Below are positions 1-7,695 of a stretch of DNA of 35,445 bases, piece after piece (within the stretch, counting starts at the first letter, position 1; every line of letters begins with the position of its first letter). Where the stretch lies: the NCBI GenBank assembly GCA_903875345.1, contig CAIQVS010000079.1, positions 1-35,445 of the forward strand, written 5' to 3'. A program made the translations under genes and the position numbers. This DNA is from an uncultured Pseudomonadota bacterium (GTDB lineage: Bacteria; Pseudomonadota; Alphaproteobacteria; UBA9219). The notes beneath the pieces were generated by a model. The model was not told where the DNA came from, did not search any database, and was given only the letters and a program-made list of their open reading frames with translations.

Positions 1-817
1 CACGGTGAAGTTTACGTTGCTTGGTGTGCGCGCTGGGTTTTGTCCAGATACCGTTTTCAAGATCGAACATGTCCCATGTAGCGCTTAACACCTCATTCTT
101 CCGGGCGCCGGTGAGCATCAACAACTTAATAGCATTCGCGGAAGCATGCTCGTGATGCGCGTTTAGAGCCATCGCCAGCGCCGCAATTTCATTTTTGTTG
201 AGATAACGATTGCGTTTTTCTTCGTGATTGCGGCGAACACCGATCACAGGGTTCTTGTCGATCCAGTTCCAGCGAATGGCGAGGTTGAAGGCTTTTCTCA
301 CGCTGGCGATAACGCGGTTGGCTCGGGTCGGGGTTTTACGAACCGTCGTGACGTCATGATGCAGCTTATCGATGTCCGCCGATTCGATGCTGACAAGCGT
401 TTCCTTCCCCAATTTTGGCAAGACGATATTTTCCCACATGCTGGTTTCATTTTTTCGGCTGGTCAGCGCCTTGCGCGGCAACCATTCATCCCGATAACGT
501 TCCCACAAATCTTGCATGGTGGGGGCTTCGCGCAAATTCTGGCGCTTACCCATCGGATCAGCACCCGTGTCGATTTCCTTCTTGTGTTCGCTGGCGACCT
601 TGCGCGCCGCTGCCACAGTCCAGTCGGGATAGGCGCCGATGGTAAAACGGCGTTGCCGCTGGCCGCTGCGATAATCAAGAATGAACGATTTTGCGCCGCC
701 TGACGTTATGCGGACGCCGAAGCCCTTCACATCGCTGTCCCACAGGATGCGCTGGCCCTGCTTGGGCGACAAAGCCTTGCGGACTTCGTTATCAGTCAGT
801 TTCGAGCTTGCGGGCAT
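1..817 (-). CDS. Tyrosine recombinase (island/phage-type integrase), C-terminus beyond the window edge
   Basis: I translated the minus strand from the ATG at 817 and found an open frame to the left edge, about 272 codons. The N-terminal part has the arm-binding layout of island integrases, with a segment reading LWDSDVKGFGVRITSGGAKS followed by FILDYRSGQRQRRFTIGAYP. A central SAM-like core-binding region follows. The first catalytic arginine of the R-K-H-R-Y set is visible in LTGARKNEVL (about 140-110), and the strand with the catalytic lysine begins at HTKQRKLHR by the edge. The H-x-x-R box and the tyrosine lie outside the window. This family inserts and excises elements at tRNA genes, and a tRNA 3' half lies just upstream of the gene. 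No clear Shine-Dalgarno precedes the ATG. The family call is secure; whether the enzyme is intact cannot be seen. Confidence 0.88.
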   Translation of the reverse strand, partial: MPASSKLTDNEVRKALSPKQGQRILWDSDVKGFGVRITSGGAKSFILDYRSGQRQRRFTIGAYPDWTVAAARKVASEHKKEIDTGADPMGKRQNLREAPTMQDLWERYRDEWLPRKALTSRKNETSMWENIVLPKLGKETLVSIESADIDKLHHDVTTVRKTPTRANRVIASVRKAFNLAIRWNWIDKNPVIGVRRNHEEKRNRYLNKNEIAALAMALNAHHEHASANAIKLLMLTGARKNEVLSATWDMFDLENGIWTKPSAHTKQRKLHR

Positions 818-822
818 GGTCC

Positions 823-842
823 GTGTCAACACTGTGTCAACA
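823..842. repeat. Two direct copies of GTGTCAACA just upstream of the integrase start
   Basis: The 9-mer GTGTCAACA occurs at 823-831 and again at 834-842, an 11-bp period close to one helical turn. It begins 6 bp upstream of the integrase ATG. Spaced direct repeats in this position could be an operator or an integrase/excisionase arm site. This is inference from position only. Confidence 0.4.
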
Positions 843-980
843 ACCTGAATGGCGAAAACTGTAAATGGGTTTCGCCCAATGGCGTCAAACAATCGCTCAA
901 TTTCGCAAATAAATCAAGGGTTTTTGACGTTCGTGCCGGAATATGCAATGTTGACAAAAGGTTGAGGAAAGGCGCGAAAA

Positions 981-1029
981 CGGACTCTTAATCACCGGGT
1001 CCACGGTTCGAGCCCGTGATCGCCCACCA
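981..1029 (+). other. 3' half of tRNA-Lys(CUU): candidate attachment site at the right end of an integrated element
   Basis: The segment reads like the second half of a tRNA. It has an anticodon loop CTCTTAA (985-991, anticodon CTT), a T-stem CACGG/CCGTG (1002-1006 and 1014-1018) with a 7-nt loop TTCGAGC, an acceptor strand ATCGCCC (1019-1025), discriminator A, and an encoded CCA (1027-1029). No matching 5' acceptor strand (GGGCGAT) or D-arm lies upstream. The 5' side of the anticodon stem pairs for only two base pairs, so tRNA identity starts at the anticodon loop. That is the usual crossover region for tRNA-targeting tyrosine integrases. With the integrase gene immediately to the left, this is most simply the distal repeat left by integration. 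The intact tRNA would lie left of the window. Confidence 0.8.
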
Positions 1030-1031
1030 TC

Positions 1032-1450
1032 CTAAATTGCTATGTGCCTGGCAGTAGGTGCGCGAGATGAACGTCTGTGCGGCGTTTGTTTCAGGGCAGG
1101 AAGTTCAGTAACGACGAGAGTGTCGCAGCTTGTTTTGTGACCGGCGGCGCGGGCAAGCGATAATCGGCATACCCCTGATGCAATCAGAGCTGCGAGACAG
1201 CGCAAACGAGATCCGACTCGGCCAAGCAAGGTTTTTGCCACCGTATAGGCTATCCAGTTAACGAAAAACATGATGTGGCGCGCTTCTTCCTGCGCAACAG
1301 GCTCAAACACATTGATCAGTTCAGGCGGGAAGCATCCCGAATGCGAAATGGGAGCCGGGATCGTGCGGCACCAGCAGGGAAGACAGCAGTCTCTGACATG
1401 ACAAATCTCCGGAATCTGATCATCGGGGCACGGGACGCCAAGTCTTGAAC
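1032..1450 (-). pseudogene. Frameshifted ferritin-like protein gene remnant
   Basis: On the minus strand one frame contains [20 protein letters not shown] followed by VNW. The E-E-x-R-H pattern and its surroundings resemble a family of ferritin-like-domain proteins I know from other proteobacteria. Just upstream the coherent sequence is in another frame, [16 protein letters not shown], which runs into a stop (TGA, about 1317-1319) directly before the conserved block. A single frameshift therefore separates two recognisable pieces. No start codon with a ribosome-binding site was found, and the 3' end abuts the tRNA remnant. I infer a decayed gene next to an integration boundary. The family name rests on recall of a short motif. 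The rest of 1030-1673 shows nothing else I can support. Confidence 0.42.
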
Positions 1451-1673
1451 TGCGAGAGGTATAGAAACCACGGGCAATTATAATCATCGCAACCTAGGGC
1501 TGGGCGCGATGCTGTCGGTTTCGATTTTTGATCAAGGGGTTAGCGGCGTGTCACTCCAACTCTCGGTCTGTGATTAAGTATATCCCAAATTATCGCGCTT
1601 TCTAAATTAAGGATTGTTTATCGAATCCAAGGTTAGAATTTCACCATGCAGGCGATTCTTGGGAGGTCTTTTG

Positions 1674-1895
1674 ATGCTAAGCAAGCCTGATTTGACAAAA
1701 GGAAACCTCGCGTCGATCGATTTCGGCAATTTCGGCATTGAGGATATTGCTTATATCAAAGCCGTCATGATTGACGGACAGAAAGTGCATGCGATCCATG
1801 CGGCGGACGGTACGCCGCTTACGGTTGTCGGCGATCGTAAGCTTGCTTTTGCGACGGTCAGCCAGCACGAGATGCAGCCGGTCAGCGTGCATTAG
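1674..1895 (+). CDS. DUF1150 family small protein
   Basis: This gene encodes 73 residues. The core, IEDIAYIKAVMIDGQKVHAI followed by HAADGTPLTVVGDR and ending QPVSVH, matches DUF1150, a short family of unknown function found almost only in alphaproteobacteria and often near small heat-shock protein genes. I chose the ATG at 1674 over an earlier in-frame start at 1614 because GGGAGG (1661-1666) lies at normal spacing and the family does not carry the extra 20 residues. There is no transmembrane segment or signal peptide. It converges on the next gene with 9 bp between the stops. No heat-shock gene is adjacent here. Confidence 0.8.
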   Translation: MLSKPDLTKGNLASIDFGNFGIEDIAYIKAVMIDGQKVHAIHAADGTPLTVVGDRKLAFATVSQHEMQPVSVH

Positions 1896-1904
1896 GACTT
1901 GGCT

Positions 1905-4568
1905 CTAGGCTACCGGCAACCACAACACATCATCGATATGCTCGGCGCCTGTCGCCAGCATGACAAGCCGATCAAAGCCGAGCGCGATTCCGGCGCATTC
2001 CGGCAAGCCGTGGCGCAAGGCGGCGATGAAATCCTGATCGATCGGCGTGCGTTCGCCGTATAGTTTTTGCTTCAAATTCATATCGGCCTGAAAACGGCGT
2101 AGCTGTTCTTCGGCATCGGTTAATTCGCCGAAGGCGTTGGCGAGTTCAATTCCGCAAACATAAAGCTCGAACCTTTCCGCCAGACGCGGGTTGTCATTCT
2201 TGGGGCGCGCGAGCGCAGCTTGACGGATGGGGTAATCGCAGAGAAAGGTCGGTCGATCCTTGCCGAGGAATGGCTCGATGCGTTCGCCGAGGATGCGGAA
2301 AAACAGGTCGTCCCAGCCATCCCCCTCGGCAACCCGTACGCCAATGCGGGAAGCTTCGGAGATCAGGTGTGTGGCGGAGGGATTCCAATCGTCGTCGATG
2401 GTCGCCAGAATATCGATATCCGTATACCGGCGGAAGGCTTCCGGCACGCCGAGATTTTCCCACGTGTCGAATGGATCGCACGTCAGGCCTTGCGCGGCGA
2501 AACCTTTGCGTCCGGCGACCGTTGCCGCGCTGCGCAAGAGGTGAACGCAGTCTTGCTTAATGGCTTTAAGATCGGCGTTTCCGCGATACCATTCCAGCAT
2601 GACAAATTCAGGATGATGACGAGACGACCGCTCACCGTTGCGGAAAACATGCGCCATCTGGTAGAGGCGCGGCACACCGGCGGCGAGCAATTTTTTCATC
2701 GCGAATTCGGGGCTTGTTTGCAGATAAAGCGTGCGCTTCGGCTCGTCGCTATGGGGGCTTTTGATTTCAGTCGCGAACGTTTGCAGATGGACTTCGTTGC
2801 CGGGGGACGTTTGCAGGATGGGCGTATCGACTTCGACAAAACTTTCCATGACGAAATAATCGCGGACGGCGTGGGTGATCTTCTGTCGGATTTCCAGATT
2901 GGTTTTGCGCCGCGCGAAGGTTTTAGGATGCCATGGCGGAGAAGGCGTGGGTGCCGGTGCGGTCGTATCTTCCGGTAACTCGATAGCATGAGGGTTCGTT
3001 TGCAACGGGGGGCCATTCCAGCGTTTGGGGATCAGCGTACTATGATCGCCAGAAATGAAGCCGCGCAATTCCTCGATGACATGGGCGATAACGGGTGCCC
3101 AGTTGCCGGGTTCGGTTTGCCGGAATAAACGCAAGGTTGGATACCAAGGACTGTCTTCACGCCCCAAAAGCCAGACCCAGTAGGGATCGAAACACAGCAT
3201 CAGCCATGTCGGGCGTCCCATGGCGCCTGCAAGGTGGGCCGTTGATGTGCATGTGGTTATGACAAGGTCGAGTTCCGCCATAAGAGCGGCGGTGCTGCTG
3301 AAATCCTCAAGCATGAAATCGGCATCGAATATTCCAAGACCATCAAGATTGACGCCTTTCTTGTGGGGACCCTTCTGCAGGGACACAAGATGAGGTCGGC
3401 CTTCTTTCAGCAAAGGTTCAACCATCGCTGGCGGTAAGGAACGCAAAGGATCGTTCGCGTTGGTGGGATTGCCGCCCCATACGATGCCAATGCGTGGACG
3501 CGGAACCGACGCAAGCCGTTCACGCCAGATCAAGCGTTGGCGTTCTTCAGCCCAAATATAAGGAATGGGAGTGGGAATTGAGTCAATGCATGTCTCGAAC
3601 CAAAAGGGCAGGCTCATCAAACGCGCGCGCGCATCAGCCTTGGGAACGGGATCATCGAGCGTGATCACGTCGATCATGGGGAAATTTTCGGCAAACAATT
3701 TTTGCAAAGGAGCTGCGACCTGCAGGGTTATTTGCTTCACATGATCGGCGAGCATCAGAAGATAGCGCGCTCCTTGCAAGGCATCGCCGAAACCTTGATC
3801 CTCATACAACAGAAGGTGATTGATGCGCGCGCCTTGCCAGAAGGGCAAATGGTGGAAGCGTGCGTCAAAATCTTGCCGCATTTCCCAAAGTTTCCATCCT
3901 TCATGGTAATCGCCGATCTGTAACCAAGCCATCGCCTCGTTGATCAGGCTCGGCGCGTGATTTGATAGCTGTGCGTTCGCGGCGCGGAAGAAAGACAGCG
4001 CGCGTCCGGGATATCCGGCGCTTTTAAGGACGTTTGCCAACGTCATGGGAATGGTTTTGTTGTCGAGCTTTAGGGCGCGCCGCATCAGGACATAAGCTCC
4101 GCGCAAATCGTGCGAGGCATAGAGCGTTAAGGCATAATCGCTGGCGTATCGGGCTTCGTCCGGTTGCAATTTGAGCGCTTTCTCATGGCAATCACGCGCG
4201 TGTTCCGGTTGTCCCATCCGGTTGAAAACGATGCCCATGAAATTCCAAACGTCGGCTGAGTTCGGATCGAGACGCGCGGCTTCCATTGCGGATTTTAGGG
4301 CGTCATCAAAACGCCCCAGCGTATGTAAAATTAGGGCCCGATTGTACCACGCGGTGGCCATATCTATTTTTTTGGCCAGCGCCGCTTCGATAAGCTTGAG
4401 CGCCAGCTCAGGGTTTTTCCTTTGGTTTGCGATGAGGCCAAGAACATGCAGCGTCTCCGGATTTTGAGGATCCTCGGCAAGAATGGCTTGGCATAACGCA
4501 ACAGCTCCAGCCAAGTCTCCGGCTGAACATCTGTCTAGGGCTTCAAGGAGTTTATGCTGGTTTGTCAT
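1905..4568 (-). CDS. epmA: TPR - GT-B-like glycosyltransferase - EpmA (EF-P lysyltransferase-like) fusion protein
   Basis: This 887-residue frame has three parts. Residues 1 to about 220 are tandem TPR repeats. Residues about 225-500 resemble the C-terminal glycosyltransferase module of TPR-GT proteins (GFGDALQGARYL, RIGIVWGGNP, LDLVITTCTSTAHLAGAMGR). From Trp546 to the end the protein matches EpmA (GenX/PoxA), the class II lysyl-tRNA-synthetase paralogue that attaches beta-lysine to elongation factor P. Motif 2 lies at about 641-661 (FRNGERSSRHHPEFVMLEWY) and motif 3 is near the C-terminus (GIALGFDRLVML). A proline-rich linker joins GT and EpmA. No in-frame start with an RBS precedes the EpmA part, so I read it as one polypeptide. 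EpmA is normally a separate protein of about 325-350 residues. Neither EF-P nor EpmB is in the window. The start is the first ATG and lacks a clear Shine-Dalgarno. Domain calls are firm; use of the fusion as one protein is inferred. Confidence 0.85.
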   Translation of the reverse strand: MTNQHKLLEALDRCSAGDLAGAVALCQAILAEDPQNPETLHVLGLIANQRKNPELALKLIEAALAKKIDMATAWYNRALILHTLGRFDDALKSAMEAARLDPNSADVWNFMGIVFNRMGQPEHARDCHEKALKLQPDEARYASDYALTLYASHDLRGAYVLMRRALKLDNKTIPMTLANVLKSAGYPGRALSFFRAANAQLSNHAPSLINEAMAWLQIGDYHEGWKLWEMRQDFDARFHHLPFWQGARINHLLLYEDQGFGDALQGARYLLMLADHVKQITLQVAAPLQKLFAENFPMIDVITLDDPVPKADARARLMSLPFWFETCIDSIPTPIPYIWAEERQRLIWRERLASVPRPRIGIVWGGNPTNANDPLRSLPPAMVEPLLKEGRPHLVSLQKGPHKKGVNLDGLGIFDADFMLEDFSSTAALMAELDLVITTCTSTAHLAGAMGRPTWLMLCFDPYWVWLLGREDSPWYPTLRLFRQTEPGNWAPVIAHVIEELRGFISGDHSTLIPKRWNGPPLQTNPHAIELPEDTTAPAPTPSPPWHPKTFARRKTNLEIRQKITHAVRDYFVMESFVEVDTPILQTSPGNEVHLQTFATEIKSPHSDEPKRTLYLQTSPEFAMKKLLAAGVPRLYQMAHVFRNGERSSRHHPEFVMLEWYRGNADLKAIKQDCVHLLRSAATVAGRKGFAAQGLTCDPFDTWENLGVPEAFRRYTDIDILATIDDDWNPSATHLISEASRIGVRVAEGDGWDDLFFRILGERIEPFLGKDRPTFLCDYPIRQAALARPKNDNPRLAERFELYVCGIELANAFGELTDAEEQLRRFQADMNLKQKLYGERTPIDQDFIAALRHGLPECAGIALGFDRLVMLATGAEHIDDVLWLPVA

Positions 4569-4661
4569 CGGGAAAAAGGTAGTACAATCTTAGTTTATGA
4601 AACCTAAACTCTTTCTGAACGGAGAAATGAGGGGGAAATCGGCAAATAGCCGGACGAAAAA

Positions 4662-4691
4662 CGCCCCGGCCCATTTTAACGAGCCGGGGCG
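4662..4691 (-). terminator. Hairpin terminator behind the hook operon
   Basis: A perfect 9-bp inverted repeat, CGCCCCGGC (4662-4670) and GCCGGGGCG (4683-4691), encloses a 12-nt loop. Read on the minus strand the stem is followed at once by TTTTT, giving a typical intrinsic terminator 15 bp past the stop of the methyltransferase gene. A T-rich tract also follows on the plus strand, so it may work both ways. Confidence 0.85.
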
Positions 4692-4705
4692 CTTATTTTT
4701 CGGCA

Positions 4706-6205
4706 TCAAGCGGCCTGAAGAAGTCCGTAGGCGTACCATTTCACAATCGACTGCGAAACGACATCTTCAACCATCTGTTGCGCGATCTCAGGAGTCGCTT
4801 TGGCGGCGTTCATGACCTGTTGTGCGGCTTCCGGCAGGTCAGACAGGCGTTCCAGTTCCGGCATCAGCGCGGAAACGGAATTGGCAAGACCGGCGCGGTC
4901 GAGCGCCTGCATGACCAGCGCATCGCGTGACGAAACCATAATGGTATCGCCAAGCACGGCAGAGGCCATGCTGAATGTTTCGCCTTGCACCGTTGTTTTG
5001 CCAAGATATTGGTTGTAACTGCCCGCAAGACGGGGTTGAGCGATGCTGCCAATGGCTTCCGGCTCCGTAATCGACAGCCCACGCATGGGACGCGCAACCC
5101 CACAGGCTACAAGCACCTGAACCGCTTCAAGAATATCGCTGACGGCAAAGCCTTTGCATTCAGGATAAATCAGGATATCCCCGATGCTGACCGGCATCAG
5201 AGTCATCAGCTCAATCAGTGCTTTGTAAAGCGGCGAGTCAAGAGGAATGGTCTTGCCTTCGGCGGCAAACTGCGACGGCACGTCTTTGCTGGCGCACGTT
5301 ATGCCGTATGAAAATCCGCCGAACAAATCGACGGGATTTGCGCTGAGGCTTGCTCCTTGCCTCCGCCAGATGTCATGCCGCACCGTGCGGTTAAGCGTGA
5401 AATCCTTGATGGCTTCGTAAAGGGGATTCTCCCGGCATCCGACGATGATCGATTGGGCATCCTGTGGCACGGCCAGCTCGACATAGTTTGCCGGAATATG
5501 CGTGTCTCCGGCATAGGCAAGGCCACGGGGATGGAGGGCGACGATCGTGTCGAAGGCTGCCGAACGAGCTTCGCCGCCGTCAAACAAAGCAAAAAATTCG
5601 TCCGGTATGTGCCGCTGTATGGCTTGATCCAGCGCCTGAGCCTGATCTTTGCGCTCGGCAAAATAAAGTTTGCCCAGTTTTTTCAGTTCAGTCAGGAACA
5701 CGTTGGCCTGATTGACGTTCATTTCCGGGGCAAATTCACGCACCAGAAAACGTAACGTGCTTTCGACATTCGGGTTGGACTTGTATCCGGTTACAAAAAG
5801 CCCATCGACGCCAAGGCATGTAGCGGCAAGATCGAACACCGCATTCCGGTCCAAAGCGCTCAAGGGCTGATCGCTTTCATCGCAGATCAGATAATCCAGC
5901 TTTGGCAGGAAAAGTTCATCCTTGTTTGCGTGCGCCAGAATCTCGCGAGGCGCGGCGCAGATCATGCGGACATTATTGACGTGGCGAGCCTTGGCCAGTT
6001 CTTGCGCGTTGGCACAGGCGGCATTGTCGCGCGTAAAGCCATAGAATTGCCCTTCGGGATTGCTTGCGGCGAGGCCGATCAATCCCTCCGCGTCGCGGCA
6101 ATCAACGAGAGCATAACTGAAGGCTTTGCCCGGCATCCGGGGTTTGACGCTACGCAACGCGGCGACATAGCTGAGGGAGACGGGGCTGAGGTTTGGCATG
6201 TTCAT
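4706..6205 (-). CDS. Methyltransferase-like protein with a methyltransferase regulatory domain, last gene of the hook operon
   Basis: This gene encodes 499 residues. I start it at the ATG at 6205, preceded by AAGGAGT (6213-6219), rather than at 6343, where the extra 46 residues look random. The N-terminal third has the layout of a class I SAM-dependent methyltransferase, but the glycine loop is poor: YALVDCRDAEGLIGLAAS stands where ELGCGxGxN is expected. Residues about 260-284 (NPLYEAIKDFTLNRTVRHDI) match the start of the methyltransferase regulatory domain family (PF10119 type). The C-terminal half is that domain plus a helical tail. It lies 25 bp after flgL, before the terminator, so it is co-transcribed with hook genes. 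A role in modifying flagellar protein is inference; the weak SAM loop may mean it is not an active enzyme. Confidence 0.68.
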   Translation of the reverse strand: MNMPNLSPVSLSYVAALRSVKPRMPGKAFSYALVDCRDAEGLIGLAASNPEGQFYGFTRDNAACANAQELAKARHVNNVRMICAAPREILAHANKDELFLPKLDYLICDESDQPLSALDRNAVFDLAATCLGVDGLFVTGYKSNPNVESTLRFLVREFAPEMNVNQANVFLTELKKLGKLYFAERKDQAQALDQAIQRHIPDEFFALFDGGEARSAAFDTIVALHPRGLAYAGDTHIPANYVELAVPQDAQSIIVGCRENPLYEAIKDFTLNRTVRHDIWRRQGASLSANPVDLFGGFSYGITCASKDVPSQFAAEGKTIPLDSPLYKALIELMTLMPVSIGDILIYPECKGFAVSDILEAVQVLVACGVARPMRGLSITEPEAIGSIAQPRLAGSYNQYLGKTTVQGETFSMASAVLGDTIMVSSRDALVMQALDRAGLANSVSALMPELERLSDLPEAAQQVMNAAKATPEIAQQMVEDVVSQSIVKWYAYGLLQAA

Positions 6206-6230
6206 AGAGAGGACTCCTTCCTTGGTGTGG

Positions 6231-7685
6231 TTAAAGATAACTAACGAGGCTAAGCTTTTCGAGACTGGCGGTCGCGGAATAGGATGCTTCCATCTGCGAT
6301 TGCAGGATTGTGAGTGCCGTCGCAACTTGTGTCGTATCGGCATTCTGGATCGTGCCGAGATTGTTTTGCAGAAGCGTAATATTGCTGTTTTGATTGGTCA
6401 CTTCCTGAGACAGCGCGTTCTGGTTATTGGCAACGTCGGCATTTAAGGTTTGAATTCCTGTTAGCGCCTTGTTGAGCATGGACGATCCCAGCTGCATATA
6501 CGATTGGTAGGTGGCCGTGTCACCGCTGTTGCCCGCCGTCACCGCTGCGTTGATATAGCGCAGACCATTGATCAGCCGCTGGAAGCTCGGATCATTGCTC
6601 GAAAGACCATAAGAAAGACTGTTGTTTGCGTCAATGAGGGCTGAGTCTGCTGTGTACGCTTCCGGGTTCGTTGCCGTGATGGCTTTGCCATCCTGTGTAA
6701 AGGTATTCTGACTTACGGTCGTGCCGGTGCTGGAAATGGTCAAGGCATTATTGCCTGCTGCCAGCCCATAGGAACCAAAATCCAGACTGATAGACTGCGG
6801 CGATGTTTGGCCGGGGAACGTCATGGAAAGACTGACATCCGCAGCCTCTCCCGTTCCTGTCGGCAATCCTACGGAATAAGGCGACGGGGCTGAGGCGCTT
6901 GAGCTGTAATCTGATATGCTGCTGAGTGTTCCGGTCGAGGAATCAAACGTGAAGGGAATAACGGTTGTGTAGGTGGCGTCCGGCGAACTGACGGCTAAAT
7001 CCCATTGCGGTGGTGTACTGCCGGTGTTGCTCCATGTATAATTAAGGTCATGCGACGTTCCGCTTGCATCGTAAACCTGAACGGTTGACGTTGGGGCTGT
7101 GTAGCCGCCGCCTTGGGTTCCGGGCAGCGCTGCGCCATAGGTGGCATTTTTTGTCGCTACAGCGGGACGCTCAGTGTCATAATCGGGCAGCGTTGTGTTG
7201 TCTGTAATAATAGACTGAGGTGTATTGTTGAGGGTGGTCGGATTGTTGGAAACGGGTTGGGTATTGTAACGCAGTCCGGCGTAGATATAACGTCCGCTGA
7301 CTTGCTGATTCAGGTCGTCGGCAACCTGATGTAGGTAGTTTTGCGCTTCCGCTTGAATGTTGCTCGCGGTTGCCGCGTTATAGCTCTGATTGCCCGCTGC
7401 GAGGCCGGCAGCGTTTGAGGCTATCGTCTCCATGTCCGACATGGTTGAATTGTAAATGGTTAGGCGATTTTGCACGGTCTGAATCGAAGAGAGATACGAT
7501 TGTCTCTGCGTGATGCTGTTCTGAAAATTGACGATTTGCGACGCATCGTTTGGCGCATAGTTCGTCAAATTGCTGTGTTGTTTTCCGCTCGCAAGCTGCT
7601 GGTTCAGGGTTTCCAGATACGCCATTTCGTTCTGCAACCCTGCGGTTAGCGTGTAATTTATTCCTATGTTGCTGATTTGCGTCAT
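6231..7685 (-). CDS. flgL: Flagellar hook-associated protein 3 (FlgL) with an inserted FlgE-like domain
   Basis: This gene encodes 484 residues. FlgL forms the hook-filament junction with FlgK. The N-terminal helix region (LETLNQQLASGKQHSNLTNY, then APNDASQI) and the C-terminal helix region (NNLGTIQNADTTQVATALTI, ending LEKLSLVSYL) are typical of the flagellin/FlgL family. The centre is unusual. Residues about 198-323 align with residues about 187-312 of FlgE, the gene two places upstream, with shared stretches such as SSSASAPSPYSV and closely similar YDxxGTxHDxNYTW and PDATYTTxIPFTF. This looks like a copy of the hook-protein outer domain (FlaE type). The start codon follows the flgK stop by 10 bp. 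The protein is longer than the usual 300 or so residues because of the insert. Confidence 0.9.
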   Translation of the reverse strand: MTQISNIGINYTLTAGLQNEMAYLETLNQQLASGKQHSNLTNYAPNDASQIVNFQNSITQRQSYLSSIQTVQNRLTIYNSTMSDMETIASNAAGLAAGNQSYNAATASNIQAEAQNYLHQVADDLNQQVSGRYIYAGLRYNTQPVSNNPTTLNNTPQSIITDNTTLPDYDTERPAVATKNATYGAALPGTQGGGYTAPTSTVQVYDASGTSHDLNYTWSNTGSTPPQWDLAVSSPDATYTTVIPFTFDSSTGTLSSISDYSSSASAPSPYSVGLPTGTGEAADVSLSMTFPGQTSPQSISLDFGSYGLAAGNNALTISSTGTTVSQNTFTQDGKAITATNPEAYTADSALIDANNSLSYGLSSNDPSFQRLINGLRYINAAVTAGNSGDTATYQSYMQLGSSMLNKALTGIQTLNADVANNQNALSQEVTNQNSNITLLQNNLGTIQNADTTQVATALTILQSQMEASYSATASLEKLSLVSYL

Positions 7686-7695
7686 CGCGGATCCG

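Noticed and set aside
4592-4610. Inverted repeat AGTTTA/TAAACT upstream of the EpmA fusion gene
   Set aside because: Six A/T-rich base pairs can arise by chance; position suits an operator but nothing else supports it. The small plus-strand frame there (4597-4815) runs through the terminator and looks spurious.
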